Shown here piece by piece: positions 26,164 to 35,939 of a stretch of DNA of 64,000 nucleotides. Made by a program: the position numbers and the translations under genes. This DNA is from Mucilaginibacter tolerans (GTDB lineage: Bacteria > Bacteroidota > Bacteroidia > Sphingobacteriales > Sphingobacteriaceae). The stretch's first letter is position 1. Every line of letters starts with the position of its first letter. The notes below the pieces were generated by a model that was given only the letters and a program-made list of their open reading frames with translations, was not told the origin of the DNA and did not search any database. The stretch lies in assembly GCF_030519375.1 (NCBI RefSeq), contig NZ_JAUMKB010000020.1:16937-80936 (forward strand). The letters run 5' to 3'.

Positions 26164-26317
26164 CATTTGTATCTATATTATTTTAAGCACCAGTAGGGCT
26201 TTAATTATGCTAGACTACTTTGATCGGATTCTAAATTGTCTAAAGCTAAGTACTAATACGCAATTGAAAAGGCCGAGAAGTTCGCCTTTGTTTTATTGTC
26301 TGAAAATCATCAACCTT

Positions 26318-26342
26318 TAAATACCCCTTTAAGGGGTATTTA
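26318..26342 (+). promoter_or_regulatory. 25-bp palindrome upstream of the sensor kinase
   Basis: TAAATACCCCTT, centre base T, AAGGGGTATTTA: perfect arms of 12 bases. It ends 55 bases before the kinase ATG, a position suited to an operator. A looser relative (ACCCTTTAAATAGGGT) lies before the glycine-rich operon, so both could be bound by one regulator, perhaps the NarL-type protein at 29375. Confidence 0.55.
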
Positions 26343-26397
26343 TTGTTAACCCTTAAATCGTAAATTTATATCCTTGTAACTGGCAAATGCTGCTCAA

Positions 26398-29373
26398 ATG
26401 AATACCCCCACCGGCAATGTATCCTACGTGTTTCCGACTGCCGAAATCAAAAGATATTTCTTTAATCTGACGTTGACATTATGTTTCATATGTTGTGCTT
26501 CTGATTTACATGCGCAGAAGTATGATTTCAGGCACTACGACCTGACCAACGGCCTGGCGCAATCGCAAGTTTTGGCAATCTGCCAGGATAAAGAAAAACA
26601 AATATGGCTCTCGACTTTAGGGGGTATCAATAGTTTTGATGGGAAAAAATTCAGCACTTATTCTATTGAAGACGGGCTTATGTCCAATTCTAATTTTGTT
26701 ATCACCTGCGATCGGACGGGTAACATTTTGTGGGGCGGAAACTCCGGACTGACGGCCTTTACCAATAAAGGGATCGTAAATTATAAATTCAGAGATAAAA
26801 TCAATGTCAGGACTATTTATAAACTGATAACTGACAAGAATAATGGCATATGGTCTGTAGCAGCTTCTAAGTTATTTAAATTGGTTGATAACCAGCTTGT
26901 TGTTCAGGATATTATCGCAAAGAAGGATTATGTGAGCTCATTGCAAACAGACAAACAAGGGAATTTATACGCCTCCCTATACCATTCCGGGATATATAAA
27001 CTGGATAAGAGCGGCTGGAAGTTAATGATCAGAGTAAAAGATCAATATATTAAGGATTTTGTTTTTAGCGAGGGAATACCCGGAGCAGTCGTGTTTGTTT
27101 CAGATATGGGTTTATTTAAATGCGATAGCGCTCATATTGAAAGAATAAACTTCCCATCCTCTTTTTCTGAAACTAATGAGTTTACTTGCATAAGGCAGGA
27201 CCATCATAAAAACCTGTGGATCGGAACAAATAAAGGCGCGTTCATGATCAGTGGCCAATCAGTCAAATATTTTAATGAGGATAACGGTTTTACCAACGAG
27301 CGGGTCTTTAGCATGTACTGTGATGAGGACGGTCGTATGTGGTTTGGTATAGATGGGGACGGGCTATACAGTTATGAAAATGATGATTTCATCATCTACG
27401 ACAAAACACAGGGACTGAATAACGAAGCCGTGATGAGTCTGGCAAAAGACTCAAAAGGACAATTATACTGGGGCACCAATGGGGGCGGACTATGGTCGTT
27501 CACCAATCATAAGCTTAAACAGGAACTCGTTAAAGGTAAGGAATCATCTAAGCTGCGTGTGAATTGTTTGCTTAATGACAATAAAGACAATTTATGGGTA
27601 GGAACGGACAACCTGGGACTGTGGGTGAAGAAATATGGTAACCGGGATTATTCTCCAGTCTCGGTAAGCAATGGCCTGATATTTAATCACCTGGCCGAAG
27701 GTCGGTCAAATACTATCTGGATGGCAACGAGTTATGGTTGCTATTATCTTGAAGATGGACAGATGGTGCATGTGCCTTCGCTAAATCAGTATTCCTCTGC
27801 AGTATTGCCACAAGGTCCGGATTCTGTTTTTGTTGCCACATTAAATGGCGTTTTGTTAGTCAAAAACAAGCAATGGGATACTAAATTTGCATTGGATGCG
27901 GTGGCCGGTAAAAACATAATTACATTATATTCTCACGGGCCATTCATTTTATTGGGAACCAATGATTACGGGTTATATATCTGGAATACAAAAACCAATG
28001 CCATAAGTAATATTAATACAAAAAGTGGTTTATTATCCAACACGATCTACAGTATTGACATTATAAAAAATGCGTTATGGTTAGGAACCGGCAAGGGCAT
28101 AAATAAGTTCAGGATCACCGATCATCGCCGGATGACGCTGACTAAGGAGAGTATTTTTAACCCAATAGTGGAGTGTAACCAGAATGCTATAATGCATACG
28201 GATACCAATATTTGGCTCGGCACAACGCGTGGCCTATTTGTATTCAAGACAAATAAGAATGAAAAAGATGTTCCTGTTCCTAATACAGTTATCCAAAGCG
28301 TTTGGCTGCCTGCAAAAATAAAGGACAGTATAAAGTACGCTTACCAACAAGGGTATAAACTGCCGGCAAATTTATCGCTGTCATCAGATAAAAGTCATAT
28401 CGAGATAGAGTACCAGGCTATTGATTTTTCTGATGATCGTAATGTGCTGTATCAACATCAGCTGGAGGGCCTTGATAAAACTTACGGTAAAGCGGAACCC
28501 CGCGACTATGTGGAATATCCCAATTTACCGCCCGGGCAATATACTTTCAAAGTAAGAGCCGTTAATAGTGACGGTCTTTATAAAACTGCTGCTACTTTTT
28601 CATTTACTATAACACCGACATTTGTTCAAAGCGCGACTTTTAAAATATTGGTAATTGTTATTTTCCTATCGGCTGCTTATGGTATCTACCGTTATAAGAT
28701 CTACCAAAATAACAGAAAGACCTTATATATTGAACAGTTAAAGCTCGAAGAACAAGCCTTTGTACGCAGGCAAACTGCGGAGGACTTTCACGACGATCTC
28801 GGAAATAAGCTCACCAGGATAAATCTTTTGTCGGAGCTTTTGGATAAAAAGATAACGAAAGATAAGGCCGACGAAAAGTTGCTGATACAGCATATCAGGA
28901 ACAGTGTGGATGAGCTGTATTCGGGGACAAAGAATATTTTGTGGGCGCTAAATCCCGACAATGACAACCTTTATGATGTGTATGAACTGGTCATGAATTT
29001 TGGGAGAGAATTATTTAGCGGCTCCGATTTAGTGTACCAGGTTTCTGACAACGACCTGGCTTATAAAAGGATACGATTACCGTTGGGTATGGGCCGGAAC
29101 ATCATTTTGATCTGCAAAGAATTACTGCATAATATTTTACAACATGCCGGGGCAAAAACTGTAACACTTGCCATAGGGATAACGTCTTATAAACAGATTT
29201 GCATTACGATTTCCGATAATGGCCGTGGGTTCGATAAAGAGCACTTAGTACCAACAGGCAACGGACTTCGGAATATGCAAAACCGGGCTAAAAGGCTTAA
29301 CGGGAAATTAGAGATCGAGTCTAATATCAACGTGGGCACTACCGGCCAGTTGACATTTCCAATTCCCGGATAA
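26398..29373 (+). CDS. two-component sensor kinase with periplasmic propeller and Y_Y_Y domain
   Basis: 991 residues. Signal segment (LTLTLCFICCASDLHAQ), then about 14 Reg_prop-type blades (e.g. ICQDKEKQIWLSTLGG, MYCDEDGRMWFGIDGDGLYS) forming two propellers, a Y_Y_Y domain (about 660-740, ending PPGQYTFKVRAVNSDG), one membrane helix (about 747-767) and a HisKA_3 dimerisation helix with phospho-acceptor H798 (EDFHDDLGNKL). The HATPase has N (ELLHNILQHA), DNGRGFD and GNGLRNM boxes. It senses an extracellular signal, often a glycan in this architecture, and phosphorylates the regulator that starts one base after its stop. Confidence 0.93.
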   Translation: MNTPTGNVSYVFPTAEIKRYFFNLTLTLCFICCASDLHAQKYDFRHYDLTNGLAQSQVLAICQDKEKQIWLSTLGGINSFDGKKFSTYSIEDGLMSNSNFVITCDRTGNILWGGNSGLTAFTNKGIVNYKFRDKINVRTIYKLITDKNNGIWSVAASKLFKLVDNQLVVQDIIAKKDYVSSLQTDKQGNLYASLYHSGIYKLDKSGWKLMIRVKDQYIKDFVFSEGIPGAVVFVSDMGLFKCDSAHIERINFPSSFSETNEFTCIRQDHHKNLWIGTNKGAFMISGQSVKYFNEDNGFTNERVFSMYCDEDGRMWFGIDGDGLYSYENDDFIIYDKTQGLNNEAVMSLAKDSKGQLYWGTNGGGLWSFTNHKLKQELVKGKESSKLRVNCLLNDNKDNLWVGTDNLGLWVKKYGNRDYSPVSVSNGLIFNHLAEGRSNTIWMATSYGCYYLEDGQMVHVPSLNQYSSAVLPQGPDSVFVATLNGVLLVKNKQWDTKFALDAVAGKNIITLYSHGPFILLGTNDYGLYIWNTKTNAISNINTKSGLLSNTIYSIDIIKNALWLGTGKGINKFRITDHRRMTLTKESIFNPIVECNQNAIMHTDTNIWLGTTRGLFVFKTNKNEKDVPVPNTVIQSVWLPAKIKDSIKYAYQQGYKLPANLSLSSDKSHIEIEYQAIDFSDDRNVLYQHQLEGLDKTYGKAEPRDYVEYPNLPPGQYTFKVRAVNSDGLYKTAATFSFTITPTFVQSATFKILVIVIFLSAAYGIYRYKIYQNNRKTLYIEQLKLEEQAFVRRQTAEDFHDDLGNKLTRINLLSELLDKKITKDKADEKLLIQHIRNSVDELYSGTKNILWALNPDNDNLYDVYELVMNFGRELFSGSDLVYQVSDNDLAYKRIRLPLGMGRNIILICKELLHNILQHAGAKTVTLAIGITSYKQICITISDNGRGFDKEHLVPTGNGLRNMQNRAKRLNGKLEIESNINVGTTGQLTFPIPG

Positions 29374-29374
29374 G

Positions 29375-30001
29375 ATGCATGAACGTATACGCGTAGTTAT
29401 TATTGAGGACGATAAGATTTTGCTTCAAACCTATAAGCAATTAATAGGGACGGAAGAGGGCGTAAACGTAGTTAACGGCTATACCTCTTTTGAACATGCT
29501 GAAAGGTATATCGCAAACGATCAGCCGGATGTTATTCTGATGGATATCCAATTACCCGGTATTAGTGGTATCGACGCGATCCCCCTTGTTAAGAAACAAC
29601 TCCCCAGGACTCATGTGTTGATGTTGACAGTTTTTGAAAGCGAGGAGCAGATAATGCAGGCACTTGCCAACGGCGCATCGGGATACATTACTAAAGATTC
29701 TTCGTCGCAAAAAATAATTGATTCCCTATGGGAAGTGCGGGACGGTGGTGGTCCTATGAGTAAGAATATAGCCCGAATGGTGATCAGATCGTTCCAAAAA
29801 AATCAGGACTCACCGCTTTCTAAGCGCGAGACCGAAATCCTGCGAATGGTAGCTGACGGCAAAAAACGAAGCGAAATAGCGGAAGACCTATTTATAGAAT
29901 TAGAGACCGTTAAAACCCATATCAAAAATATCTACGTCAAACTAGACGTGCACTCAAGGGCCAATGCCATTCAGGTTGCCCGAAAGAATAAGCTCATCTG
30001 A
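29375..30001 (+). CDS. NarL/LuxR-type response regulator
   Basis: 208 residues. Receiver domain (about 5-120) with acidic D12/D13, phospho-acceptor D57 (VILMDIQLPG), switch T85-type residue (MLTVFES) and Lys in GYITKDSS. A LuxR-type HTH (about 145-205) has LSKRETEILRMVADGKKRSE and ETVKTHIKNIYVKLDVHSR. The start codon is one base after the kinase stop, so the pair is translationally linked. Targets may include the upstream glycine-rich operon or the convergent SusCD locus; neither is shown by the sequence. Confidence 0.94.
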   Translation: MHERIRVVIIEDDKILLQTYKQLIGTEEGVNVVNGYTSFEHAERYIANDQPDVILMDIQLPGISGIDAIPLVKKQLPRTHVLMLTVFESEEQIMQALANGASGYITKDSSSQKIIDSLWEVRDGGGPMSKNIARMVIRSFQKNQDSPLSKRETEILRMVADGKKRSEIAEDLFIELETVKTHIKNIYVKLDVHSRANAIQVARKNKLI

Positions 30002-30011
30002 GCTTCTTTAT

Positions 30012-30046
30012 AAAAACAAAAGTCAACTACCTCGCGTAATTGACTT
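30012..30046 (-). terminator. terminator after the SusD gene
   Basis: On the minus strand AAGTCAA pairs with TTGACTT around a 13-base loop, followed by TTGTTTTT. It lies about 140 bases past the SusD stop, oriented to end the SusC-SusD transcript. Confidence 0.6.
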
Positions 30047-30188
30047 CTGTAATTAACTATTAACTGACCAAATTTCTTAACGATAAGCGATCCGGTCACT
30101 ACAAACATATATTAAAGTGCTCGTTGATGATGTGCGAAAATGTCCAAAGTGAACCATTCTATGCATTAATAACCAACTCGTTATAAAA

Positions 30189-31673
30189 TCATGGGTTCTG
30201 TAGTCCCCACCAAACGTGCGTATAAATGGGAATAGTTCCCGGGTAATTCAAATTTGAGGTTAATTCCGTATTAGGATAAAGCATGCGCAATGGCATTTGT
30301 CCGGCGGCAATTGTAGTTGCTGCCGAAGGATTAAGTTTAGGATATCCTGTTCTCCTCCATTCGGTCCAGGCCTCAAAACCCTGGAAACCGCACATTGCAT
30401 AATATTTCTGTGTAATAATGGCTTTAACCTTGGCGTTAACAGTGGCGGCAGCAGTTAGGGCCTGCAATCCGTCTGGCGCTGTAGCGATATAGGTTGTCGC
30501 GTCTCCCGCACCTGTAGCGTCAAAGCTAGCCTGTATCCCTTGTGTGTATAAACTGGCTGCATTACCAGCAGCCCACCCCCGTGCAACAGCCTCAGCCTGT
30601 AAAAAATAGCTTTCGGCGGCCGATAACAATTTAACCGGGGCTGTAGCAGAGGTAGGGTCATCTGCCTTGCCTCCAACTAACGGAGACGGCGTAGAAACTT
30701 TCTTATTGACATAGGACAGGTAGCTACCCTGCGGAATAGATACCAGAGAGTCGACGGGATTAACTTTATCGATAAACAGCGAATAAAACTTAGCCAAACG
30801 AGGATCATTATTTTGGGTAAAAGCATTTACAGCTGTTGAACTAGCCACCACGTTTTGAATTTTACCCAACGTTGGGCTGGCCGCTTCGTTATAAAATGGG
30901 TTCTCATTACCGCCTGTAGAGGTATAGGTAATCGATGCATCTTCCGTTAAGAATGTTGGATTGGTTTGATATAACGCGGCGATACCTGCTTTCGCGGTGT
31001 TTGGATCAATATTAGACAGCCGTAAATACGCTCTAAGCTCAAGGGTATTGGCAAAAGCTACCCACTTGGTCATATCACCCTGAAATATCATATCCTGCGT
31101 TCCGGGCGACACGGCGTTGGCATTCAATAAGGGCAATGCTTTTTTAATGTACATGAATATGCTATCATAAACTAATTGTTGAGCGTCATATTTAGGATTT
31201 TGATATACCGATGGTTGTAATGCCTGCGAAAGAGGCACATCTCCAAAAGCATCAGTTGCCAGCTGATAACTATAAGCTTTCATCAGATAGGCGATACCTT
31301 TAACATTTTCTAATCCTGCTTCATGGCTTTTTGTGATCAGGTCGGCATTTACCAATGCGACGCGGTATAAATTAAGCCAGGGGTTGTCAAAGTTGGTAGC
31401 TACCGGGGCATATTGATCAATAGACTTATATTGCGATGCAACTGGGCTTTGAGTCCAATATTGAGCCCACATATTGCCAAATACCTGGAAGGAATTTCCC
31501 ACTACCTGGCTAATTGCTGCCTGTGTGGTAGGCAAAAGCAATGTAGGGTCGGCATGATCTGGGTTATTTGGATTTTGATTCACATCCAGGATCTTTTTAC
31601 ATCCCGAAAATCCAAATGCAGCAACAAGCACTATAAATAAGGCCCGTTTTAAATTTTTATATTTTCTTTTCAT
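30189..31673 (-). CDS. SusD/RagB family nutrient-binding lipoprotein
   Basis: 494 residues with a lipoprotein signal (ALFIVLVAAFGFSGC, Cys at about 25) and the SusD-like pattern KKILDVNQNPNNP. Helical-repeat regions include YLMKAYSYQLATDAFGDVPL (the conserved tetratricopeptide-like helix with FGDVP) and C-terminal LLSAAESYFLQAEAVARGW and KYYAMCGFQGFEAWTEWRRTG. SusD sits on the outer surface and caps SusC, delivering oligosaccharide or peptide ligands. It follows SusC with an 11-base gap, as is usual. The ligand is not predictable; no degradative enzyme is next to it. Confidence 0.94.
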   Translation of the reverse strand: MKRKYKNLKRALFIVLVAAFGFSGCKKILDVNQNPNNPDHADPTLLLPTTQAAISQVVGNSFQVFGNMWAQYWTQSPVASQYKSIDQYAPVATNFDNPWLNLYRVALVNADLITKSHEAGLENVKGIAYLMKAYSYQLATDAFGDVPLSQALQPSVYQNPKYDAQQLVYDSIFMYIKKALPLLNANAVSPGTQDMIFQGDMTKWVAFANTLELRAYLRLSNIDPNTAKAGIAALYQTNPTFLTEDASITYTSTGGNENPFYNEAASPTLGKIQNVVASSTAVNAFTQNNDPRLAKFYSLFIDKVNPVDSLVSIPQGSYLSYVNKKVSTPSPLVGGKADDPTSATAPVKLLSAAESYFLQAEAVARGWAAGNAASLYTQGIQASFDATGAGDATTYIATAPDGLQALTAAATVNAKVKAIITQKYYAMCGFQGFEAWTEWRRTGYPKLNPSAATTIAAGQMPLRMLYPNTELTSNLNYPGTIPIYTHVWWGLQNP

Positions 31674-31684
31674 GATAAGAATTA

Positions 31685-34600
31685 TTAGAATGAAGCTTTT
31701 AAAATGATACCATAGTTTCGAACTGATGGTGTTCCTGCAAAATCAAAACCTTGCTCGTTTCCGGCGCCACTTGAATTTACTTCCGGATCTACATAGGCAT
31801 TGGATTTAGGTGTCCATAAAAACAGGTTGTTACCGAATACCCCAATGGTTAACGCACCAAACGGCAGACTTCTTAATTGTGTTTTATTAAAAGTATAAGA
31901 TATACTGGCGCTGCGCAGCTTTACATAAGATGCGTCAACAATGTCCATACCTGGTGTGTTACTTATTACGCTTGTAAAATAATTATACACGGAGTAGGGC
32001 ACAGTTGTATTTGGCACACTTTTGCCATTGGCATCCAGGTAAACCGAATTAGGGAACGGATTGCCGAATCGTGGGCCGCCGGTTTCAATTCCCGTCCCCA
32101 CAAAATCTATAAGGGATTTAGTGTCGGAAAATAATACGCCGCCATGTTTAACATCGAATAATACATTTAAAGTAAAGCCTTTGTATTTTACGTTGGTCCC
32201 AAATGATGCTTGATATTTAGGCTGATATGAGCCTAAGTATTGGGCTGTTGTCGTAGGTATCGGTTGCCCTGTCGCTTGATTCACAATAGTTCTTCCTTGC
32301 GCATCTGTTTGGTTTGTTACCGCGTAAAATTCTCCATAAGGGTATCCCTTAGCTGCAACTATTCCCATGCCATTGAAACCTCCTATTACCACCTGCGAAA
32401 CACCATTTGGCAGGGAAATCACATTACTTTTATTCTTGGTAAATGTTCCGAACAACTCCCAGGAAAAATCACTGGTTTTAATTGGAGTGCCGCGCATACT
32501 TAATTCCACGCCTTTATTCTGAATCTCTCCCGCATTTATCGTATTGAAGCCATATCCTGTTGAGTTAGGAATCGGAATGGATATGATTTGATTTTTCGAA
32601 TCGTTAACGTAATAGCTGAAATCCATTGAAAGCCTGCTCTGTAAAAAAGCTAACTCTGTTCCAATTTCAAATGAGGTTGTCTGCTCGGGTTTAAGTGTTG
32701 CATTGCCAAGGACTCCTCCAACTTGCAATGCGGAAACATTGCCGAATGGAAATTTTGTATTGCCAAAAGATCCATTGATAGTGGTTGATCCATAAGTTGT
32801 CAGCAACTGGTACGGATTGGTATCACTACCTACCTGCGCTAAACTCGAACGCAGTTTACCGTAACTTAAGAAATTGGCAACGCTGGAATTTTTCAGCAAT
32901 TCGCTGAATACAAACGAACCGCTAACGCTAGGATAAAAATAAGAGTAGTTATTTACAGGCAACGTTGAAGACCTGTCGTTTCTTAATGTGCCTTCTAAAA
33001 AGAGATAATCTTTAAACGAAAGGTTTAAATCAGCGTAAAAACCTACTAGTCTTTTTATTGAAATATTATCGGTAATTACGTTTACAGGTCCGTTACTATT
33101 ATTAAGGTTGTACCAGCCGGGAACTACTAATCCGCCGCTGGTGTTGGTGCTTGTTAAGTTGGCGGTTGTAGATCGTTCCCTGTAATTATTACCCAACAAT
33201 AGGGATGCGTTAAAGTCTTTACCAAACTTATGGGTCACGGTAACCATCAGATCGTGCACGACTTCGTTTACATTATATTGGTCTATTTCATAAGATCCAT
33301 TATTTGTTTCCGAGAGCCACAGTCCGGCTCCTGATTCGTCAGCCGGCTCAAAATCATATTTGGGTGAAATTAGTTTTCTGCGGTCTGAGTACGAATCTAC
33401 TCCTATGCGTTCTGCTATTGTTAACCAGTTAAGAGGCTTATAAGACAGATTAACATCGCCGGTAACACGGTTAACATTATCGAGATTGCTGAAATTTTGA
33501 AGTACCCAATAAGGATTTAAAACAAAGGCGCCATAAAAACCATAGGTATTAGTAACTGGATTATAACCATTGTATTTATTGTTCAGGTCTCCCATTTTAT
33601 CGATAGGTATATCCCTTGGCGTTTGCATTAAAGCATTCCAAATACCGTTTGCATTCTGTCCATTGGAAGGCGTATTTGCCTGAATTTTATTGTAATTAAA
33701 ATTAATACCAGCGGTAAAATTGTTTGCAAGCTTAGTTTTCCCGTTAAAATGCACCCCATATTTATCATAGGTATCGTGATTGCCAGGGTAGATACTATTG
33801 GAATTTAATGAGTTTAAGGATAAAAAGAAACTGCCGTTATCATTGCCCGATGCAATGCCGACATTATTATCAAGGGCAAAACCGGTTGAGAAGAAATCCT
33901 TTATATTGTTTGGCAGGGCCGAATACGGCTTCATTTGGTTAACGCCATCAATTTTCTGCCCCCACGGCTCTACTTGCCCGGTAAAAGGTGCTCCCCAACT
34001 AAAGTTATCGCTGGCGTCATCTATGCCTGTAACGTATCCGGCACTTGTAGCCGAACCTGACATATACCCCTGGCCATACTCATTTTGAAAAGTGGGTAAT
34101 TTCAGTACTGACGAGAATGTGGCAGTAGAGTTAAGCGTTACCTCCAGTTTTTTTGCACGGTTTGCGCCCGATTTGGTAGTGATCATCAGCGCGCCATTGG
34201 ATGCCCTTGAGCCATAAAGTGCCGCTGCGGCCGGGCCCTTTAGTACCGTTATAGATTCTATGTCATTTGGGTCGATATCATTGCCTCTGTTTCCGAAATC
34301 AACGGCTGTCAAACTGTTTGCGCCGCTTATAATACTTGAATTATCAATAGGGACACCATCAACAACCATTAACGCCTGGTTGTTACCAGTAATGGATGAC
34401 CCGCCTCGAAGAACTATCCTGGTTGAGCTGCCCGGTGTATTTGAAGCCGACGTAATGTTTACACCGGCCACTCTGCCTGTCAATGAAGTAAGGACACTTG
34501 GATTTTCTCCTTGTGTTAACTCATTGTTGTTCACAGTGGGCGCGGAATATCCCAAAGTTCTTTTTTCCCTTCGTATGCCTTGAGAGGTTACAACAACCTC

Positions 34601-34909
34601 GCTGAGCCCCCTCGTTTCGGTGATAAGCACGACATTCAACACGCCCGATGCAGGAATGGATTGTTCTGTAGAAGTGAATCCAATGAAACTAAAAACAAGT
34701 ATTGCATTTTGAGGAACTGTTATAGCGTACTGACCCGTTTTATCAGTTTGAGTTCCAATTTGGGTACCCTTTACCGTTACCGTTGCACCCGGAATTGGTA
34801 ATCCATCTTCTTTCGAGGTTACTGTACCGGTAACCTTGCGATCTTGCGCATATGCTTTTGCTGCAAACAATAAAAGCAGAAGCAAACATTTTAGTATATT
34901 TTTTTTCAT
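31685..34909 (-). CDS. SusC/RagA family TonB-linked outer-membrane protein
   Basis: 1074 residues. Signal peptide (CLLLLLLFAAKAYAQ), a carboxypeptidase-regulatory-like domain (about 25-105: VTGTVTSKEDGLPIPGATVT), TonB plug (SPSVLTSLTGRVAGVNI-like region and IVLRGGSSITGNNQALMVVD) and a 22-stranded barrel ending YGIILKASF. It imports nutrients with energy from TonB, paired with the SusD lipoprotein. No ECF sigma/anti-sigma pair or hybrid kinase lies upstream. The classical kinase/regulator pair at 26398-30001 is convergent and a possible regulator. The upstream 478 bases hold no gene. Confidence 0.95.
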   Translation of the reverse strand: MKKNILKCLLLLLLFAAKAYAQDRKVTGTVTSKEDGLPIPGATVTVKGTQIGTQTDKTGQYAITVPQNAILVFSFIGFTSTEQSIPASGVLNVVLITETRGLSEVVVTSQGIRREKRTLGYSAPTVNNNELTQGENPSVLTSLTGRVAGVNITSASNTPGSSTRIVLRGGSSITGNNQALMVVDGVPIDNSSIISGANSLTAVDFGNRGNDIDPNDIESITVLKGPAAAALYGSRASNGALMITTKSGANRAKKLEVTLNSTATFSSVLKLPTFQNEYGQGYMSGSATSAGYVTGIDDASDNFSWGAPFTGQVEPWGQKIDGVNQMKPYSALPNNIKDFFSTGFALDNNVGIASGNDNGSFFLSLNSLNSNSIYPGNHDTYDKYGVHFNGKTKLANNFTAGINFNYNKIQANTPSNGQNANGIWNALMQTPRDIPIDKMGDLNNKYNGYNPVTNTYGFYGAFVLNPYWVLQNFSNLDNVNRVTGDVNLSYKPLNWLTIAERIGVDSYSDRRKLISPKYDFEPADESGAGLWLSETNNGSYEIDQYNVNEVVHDLMVTVTHKFGKDFNASLLLGNNYRERSTTANLTSTNTSGGLVVPGWYNLNNSNGPVNVITDNISIKRLVGFYADLNLSFKDYLFLEGTLRNDRSSTLPVNNYSYFYPSVSGSFVFSELLKNSSVANFLSYGKLRSSLAQVGSDTNPYQLLTTYGSTTINGSFGNTKFPFGNVSALQVGGVLGNATLKPEQTTSFEIGTELAFLQSRLSMDFSYYVNDSKNQIISIPIPNSTGYGFNTINAGEIQNKGVELSMRGTPIKTSDFSWELFGTFTKNKSNVISLPNGVSQVVIGGFNGMGIVAAKGYPYGEFYAVTNQTDAQGRTIVNQATGQPIPTTTAQYLGSYQPKYQASFGTNVKYKGFTLNVLFDVKHGGVLFSDTKSLIDFVGTGIETGGPRFGNPFPNSVYLDANGKSVPNTTVPYSVYNYFTSVISNTPGMDIVDASYVKLRSASISYTFNKTQLRSLPFGALTIGVFGNNLFLWTPKSNAYVDPEVNSSGAGNEQGFDFAGTPSVRNYGIILKASF

Positions 34910-35388
34910 TTAGCCAATATTTTGAAATCTTAGATTTAATTATTCGATTTTGGACAGTCGCAAATGCCATAGGCATCCAGATATCCCATGAAGGGTTTTG
35001 TTAACCGTCCGATAGTAAAGCACGCAACTAACCATCTTCAAAGAATATTTTGGGCAGCCTGACTGATTCCCTGTTTCGTAAAAAAAGGAATAAGTCACAA
35101 ACTGCATAGTTCAATCGGTCGCGTCGCATACGAATTATCAGTTAATTATACCCCATCATGTGAGAGCGTGATGAAGGGATTATAGATATTGCCTAAACCA
35201 ATTGGGGGATACTTATGAAGGTGTGTTTTCACACTATCCATTAGTCAGGCTAATGCCTTGACTGCAATTTTAGTTATTGGCAGCCGGAGGGGATGTGCGG
35301 GAATCGCCACCCGATATGCGAAAACCGCCATTTTGATAATTTCAGCATATCAGGGTTAAAAAACGATTAACTCAGATGATGCAGATTG
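34910..35388. other. SusC upstream region, no gene seen
   Basis: 479 bases containing the presumed SusC promoter on the minus strand and, at 35310-35355, an imperfect hairpin related to the one at 35870. No open frame looks coding, and no clear TAnnTTTG-type promoter box stood out. Confidence 0.4.
35310..35355 (-). repeat. imperfect hairpin related to the 35870 element
   Basis: CCCGATATGCGAAAAC faces TTCAGCATATCAGGG across a ~15-base spacer, pairing with small bulges. The left arm is identical over 15 bases to that of the hairpin at 35870-35916. It lies about 35 bases past the stop of the VOC gene on the minus strand, so it may be a terminator copy or a duplicated element. Confidence 0.6.
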
Positions 35389-35760
35389 TCAAACGGGATT
35401 ATTATAACTGCGCTCTTCTATCAATAAATATTGATTGCCGGACGGATCGTAAAACTCGGCGCCTAAACCCATCGGCAAATAGTGGGGTTCATTATGGAAG
35501 ACAACGCCGGCCATTTTTAGGTTGTGGTAGTCGTTCAAACAATCATGCGTATTCACAATGATCCGACCTCTTCCAAATTCCTTGTCAGCGTCCATCAATA
35601 TGACTATGAAAAGATCGGGGCTATTAGTTCTTATTAGTACACTTTCCTGGTCAGGCAAAAGGCTCTTCTTGCCGTAAAACTCAAAACCCATGTTTTCTAC
35701 AAAGAAGGCTACCTGTTTTTCAATATCGTCGGTAAATACGGGTATGTATTTAATTTTCAT
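35389..35760 (-). CDS. VOC family protein (paralogue 1)
   Basis: 123 residues of the glyoxalase/dioxygenase superfamily: two beta-alpha-beta-beta-beta modules, with MKIKYIPVFTDDIEKQVAFF at the N-terminus and GAEFYDPSGNQYLLIEE at the C-terminus. It is similar throughout to the VOC protein at 36811-37182 (shared DCLNDYH-NL and AEF-DPSGN), so the two are tandem paralogues with the AraC gene between them. Substrate unknown. The stop is followed by a hairpin. Confidence 0.9.
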   Translation of the reverse strand: MKIKYIPVFTDDIEKQVAFFVENMGFEFYGKKSLLPDQESVLIRTNSPDLFIVILMDADKEFGRGRIIVNTHDCLNDYHNLKMAGVVFHNEPHYLPMGLGAEFYDPSGNQYLLIEERSYNNPV

Positions 35761-35869
35761 AAATTATGGTGAAATGCTGAGGCTATTGGTTTGCTATGAG
35801 CAGCAATCAGAGAGAAGATCAGCCGGGCAAGAAAATTGCCCGCAACAATTTTAAATAATGTAAACAGAG

Positions 35870-35916
35870 CCCGATATGCGAAAATCACCATATTTGTGTG
35901 ATTTTCGCATATCGGG
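35870..35916 (-). repeat. perfect 19-bp-arm hairpin
   Basis: CCCGATATGCGAAAATCAC and its exact reverse complement at 35898-35916 flank a 9-base loop. It lies 24 bases past the AraC stop on the minus strand. It could act as a transcript end signal, though no strong T-run follows, or be a small mobile/REP-like repeat, since a degraded second copy lies at 35310-35355 after the VOC paralogue. Confidence 0.75.
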
Positions 35917-35939
35917 AAGGCTATCTAGCTGATAACCTT

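Larger units (their letters stand above)
25819..26397. other. 579-base intergenic region with hairpin and palindrome
   Basis: Between the four-gene operon and the sensor kinase. It contains the 13-bp-arm inverted repeat at 26135-26163, the palindrome at 26318-26342 and a TTAACCCTTAAAT motif near 26346 shared with the operon's upstream region. No convincing gene. Confidence 0.5.
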
